From Desarmillaria ectypa (Eukaryota > Basidiomycota > Agaricomycetes > Agaricales > Physalacriaceae): a DNA stretch of 64,000 bases. A program made the translations under genes and the position numbers. Positions 61,701 to 64,000 of the stretch are shown piece after piece. The notes below the pieces were generated by a model. It saw nothing but the letters and a program-made list of their open reading frames with translations, had not been told where the DNA came from and ran no database searches. The stretch's first letter is position 1. The number at the start of each line of letters is the position of its first letter. The stretch is taken from assembly GCA_030407005.1 (NCBI GenBank), contig JAUDYN010000003.1:620001-684000 (forward strand), written 5' to 3'.

Positions 61701-63627
61701 ATTTCGACGGTCGAATGCGTCCTGAGCTTAAGTTCTCATCTAAGAACTTATCTAGTTGTTCCTGCTCATTGCGATTGAGCGGGTACACTTTGCAATCTAG
61801 AGTAGATTTTGCGTTGGGGATTAGCTCGATGGCGTGATCCCAGGTTCTTCGTTCTGGTAATTCATCAAAGCTTTCTTTAGAGAATAAATCTCTAAAGCTT
61901 TGATACTGAGGAGGTACGAGTTCCTCAAACGTCTGCTTTGGTTTCTCAGCATTAGCTGCAGCTGCTAACTCATTCGCATGATGGACGGCTCGAAGGATGA
62001 TTTCTTCTTGCATATTGATGGCAAGAATACTTTCCCCCTCTTCGAGTTCTTCGTCCCATCGGTCTTCTTCATCTGCATCTGGCAGAGTAAAGTGGTTCTG
62101 GACACAATGACATCGTCCAAATGTCAAGGTTCCTGCCTTCCAGTTGACGAAAGGGTTGTGGCGTTTAAGCCAGTCGTGTCCCAGGTATACGGTTTTGGAA
62201 CCTAAGTCGGTGACTGCAAGATCAATGCGTTCACTATGTCCTCCAATTGTCATTCGTAGTTCTACAAACTCGGTGACATCCCCTGCTTTATTGCGCGTTC
62301 CATCAGCATTATAGACCGGTATAGGGGCTGCGGCCTTCCTGGTGTCCAACTGGTGTTGTTGGACGTACATTCGGTTGATAGAGCTGCCCGTGCAGCTGCT
62401 ATCCAACAACGCTCGGGTTGTCAATACTTTTTTCCCAGTACACGGGGAAAGTTGGATATCTACCAAGAAGTCCCGACCGGAACTCTTGGTGCCTCGAATA
62501 TAACTGAATGGGTTCGTGTAATTCGTAGAGCTGTTCCCGGGCAATGCTCTCTCCCGTCCGTAAGCTCTGGATAAGCTCGTCGTCGATTTCTCCAAGTCGT
62601 TTAGGGTGTACCCAAATGGAGAGAACCGCTCTGGCGTTTGCCAGATTCTTGGAGTTACGTATAGCGCACATTGTCCAGTCAATTCCAAATGGTTTGAACC
62701 ATTGGAATTTGTCTTGCTTCCCTGTGCATTCAGAAGACTTTTTCAGCTTTCCCGTACATTCGAAAGCAATTGATACCCCCTTGTTAAGATTGGTATCGGT
62801 TTTGATGTTTCCCTGTGCGTTCGGAAGATCAAGTTTTTGTTTTTCCGGTGTTCTGCATATCGGGGTACTGGTTTTGGATTGGCTGTCTTGCCACATCCTA
62901 AACGCCGTGTCATCTTCTTCGTCGGGTACTTCAATGACGGTAGTTCTGCTGAAATGCCCCCTTTTTACCGCCTGGGCGCTAGCGGGATCCTGTCCCTTTT
63001 CCTCGGCCGGCACCACTCGTGACAGAGTTTGAAGTTCCTTGGTCATTGACTCCCAGCTAGTGCCTAAGGCGACCTTCGCACGGTTGTCAACCCTGCAACT
63101 TACCGGCCCGGTTTGGTACTCAGCTTCGTCAAGTTTTCCGCTCCCCGGACCGGTTCGTCTGGGTAAAGCCTGGCCTTGGTTAGAGGCACTGTCCTGGTCC
63201 TCCGCCGACCCTGGCAGAACTGGTGAGCTTGCCCCGCTGCTCGAAGCGGGTACTGGGACGGTCGGACTTCTGGAAGTCCCGGAGGAGTCCCGCCTACTGG
63301 TCCCTGCTCGTCGCTGTGCGCTCAGCGGCGTATCCGGTGAGCACTGCTCGTTGGACTTTGTTGCGGCGCCAACACCACTTGGCAAGTCCCGCTCCAGTTC
63401 GTCGGAGGCTCGGGATTTGTCACTACAGATACTAGTGTCAGCGTCTTCTAGTAGTATGACGTACCTGTTTGTTTTTGTTGATTCTTTCTTTGTCTTCGGC
63501 TTCGGTGAAGTCATAGATATATTTTTCGTAGGTAATTGTCTGTTTTCATAGTAATTAGTCTGACCTGTGGAAACCAAGGACACACCTTGAGACTTGGGCG
63601 TGCAAGGGGAATCGAACCCTTGACGCC
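58783..63627 (-). pseudogene. Element E pol polyprotein, nearly intact
   Basis: Three long frames tile the gene: 63583-62399, 62688-60637 and 60294-58783. Linker RYVILLEDADTSICSDKS (~63455); protease motif reads LLDSSCTGSSINRMY (~62405), with Ser in place of the Gly of Asp-Ser-Gly; RT has VQDYRKLNEMTIKNCYPLPL (~61640) and YLDDILIF (~61345); RNase H has FRVEADASDGAIGAVLSQE (~60915). Integrase: HDHITAGHPGIAK, CETCQRTKSD, ISVDMITGLPES, ISDRGPQFVSAFMKELYR, HPQTDGQTERVNQEVEKYLR. Chromodomain YLVKWKGWTREHNSWVRENE (~59110), then a tail VVKILDHEYSEHGDVAYLAK to LEEP-TAG. An extra base near 62,500 splits frames 1 and 2, and TGA replaces the Arg codon in QA-R-WVTEL (60639-60637). One insertion and one CpG-type stop separate it from a full frame. 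Confidence 0.9.
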
Positions 63628-63628
63628 C
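63596..63628 (-). promoter_or_regulatory. Gag-pol junction hairpin, element E
   Basis: On the minus strand the gag TAG (63630-63628) opens GGGCGT, pairing perfectly with ACGCCC, enclosing AAGGG/CCCTT with loop TTCGATTC. The run GTAAAA (63639-63634) just upstream is the slip candidate; the -1 frame is open into pol. Confidence 0.72.
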
Positions 63629-64000
63629 TACTCTTTTACCTCCTCGATCTTGGAGGTGCTCGGCACCACTGCGTCAGTGGGCCCCATGTATCTCACTACG
63701 TTCTTCTCTTTTCTCGTAGGGCAATCCTTGCTCAGGTGACCCTTTTGGTCGCACCTGAAGCAGCGCCCCTCGGCTCATTGCCGGTCTACGTCCATGGGCT
63801 TCCCCGCCCCCCCGTACGTCGTCCACTTACCGGTTCCAGCGTCGCGACCGGTTACTCCACTCCCAACACTCGGTTTTGGAGCCGAGGAACTTGTCGCCCC
63901 AGCGGTATTCTTGCTGCCGGGTTGCTGTTGTTGGGGACGCGGGCCCTGCTTCTGACCGTCCCGAGGCGTACTGGTGGTCTGGTCAAAGACCCACTTCCGC
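63628..64000 (-). pseudogene. Element E gag, C-terminal part only
   Basis: Reads WVFDQTTSTPRDGQKQG, then the zinc knuckle CFRCDQKGHLSKDC (~63760-63719, CX2CX4HX4C intact) and IEEVKE-TAG. A TGA sits in WQ-stop-AEGR just before the knuckle; elements A and B have it too, while D keeps CGA. Confidence 0.82.

Larger units (their letters stand above)
58328..64000 (-). mobile_element. Element E: youngest chromovirus, inserted in D, runs off the right edge
   Basis: Minus orientation: 3' LTR 58328-58750, pol and the end of gag. It is CpG-rich and the best preserved of the family. It still carries a gag TGA (63777-63775), a one-base frameshift near 62,500 and a pol TGA (60639-60637), so as read it is not autonomous. 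ORF1, most of gag and the 5' LTR lie outside the window. Confidence 0.92.

Noticed and set aside
63596..63628. tRNA gene (GGTTCGATTCC box B-like sequence)
   Set aside because: Only a T-arm-like hairpin is present, with no D arm, anticodon arm or full acceptor; it recurs only at gag-pol junctions.

Overview
The window looks like part of a filamentous basidiomycete (probably Agaricomycetes) nuclear genome. The evidence is the many 45-58 nt GT-AG introns, a fungal-style giant DUF6606/DUF3638/DUF3645 protein, a fungal TMEM135-like gene, and Ty3/gypsy chromoviruses with C-terminal chromodomains. I cannot name a species. No rRNA, tRNA or CRISPR array was seen.

Left third (1-21,742), ordinary genes. 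A long low-complexity/coiled-coil protein gene of unknown function runs off the left edge (minus, <1-3853). About 3.6 kb with no confident gene follows; it may hold a decayed multi-pass membrane protein gene. Next comes a 3,094-residue DUF3638-family gene (minus, 7483-17086; seven exons, three introns that stay open in frame, one GC-AG intron). Then a PLP-dependent cysteine-desulfurase-like gene (minus, 17347-18784) and, divergently, a nine-exon TMEM135-like gene (plus, 19666-21742).

Right two thirds (22,132-64,000), a dead paralog and a retrotransposon nest. A second copy of the DUF3638 gene (minus) starts at 22,132. It carries a frameshift, stop codons and a ~0.5 kb internal inversion. At 24,634/52,333 it is split by a 27.7 kb insertion, element O: a Ty3/gypsy element with 234-bp LTRs and a 5-bp target duplication. 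Deleting O plus one duplication joins the two halves of the paralog in frame. O itself (~10.3 kb without its guests) contains element A (plus, 29198-37793, duplication ATTTA), element B (minus, 39587-47937, duplication CAAGC) and solo LTR C (50291-50685, duplication ATGAT). The paralog resumes at 52,329-52,942 and is cut again by element D (plus). D is in turn truncated at 58,327 by element E (minus), which runs off the right edge. The order of events is paralog duplication, then O, then A/B/C inside O; separately D, then E inside D. E is the best preserved.

A, B, D and E form one family with unusual expression features. The first ORF (ORF1) begins with a transmembrane helix and ends at a UGA-U that overlaps gag in the +1 frame. 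Gag ends at a UAG that is itself the first base pair of a hairpin with a T-loop-like sequence, and pol lies in the -1 frame. Pol ends at a second UAG, again the foot of a hairpin, just before the polypurine tract. The LTRs start with GATA repeats next to twin Gcn4/AP-1-type sites. Much of the decay is CpG to TpG/CpA. It is strikingly one-sided in the two O LTRs (11 CpGs against none).
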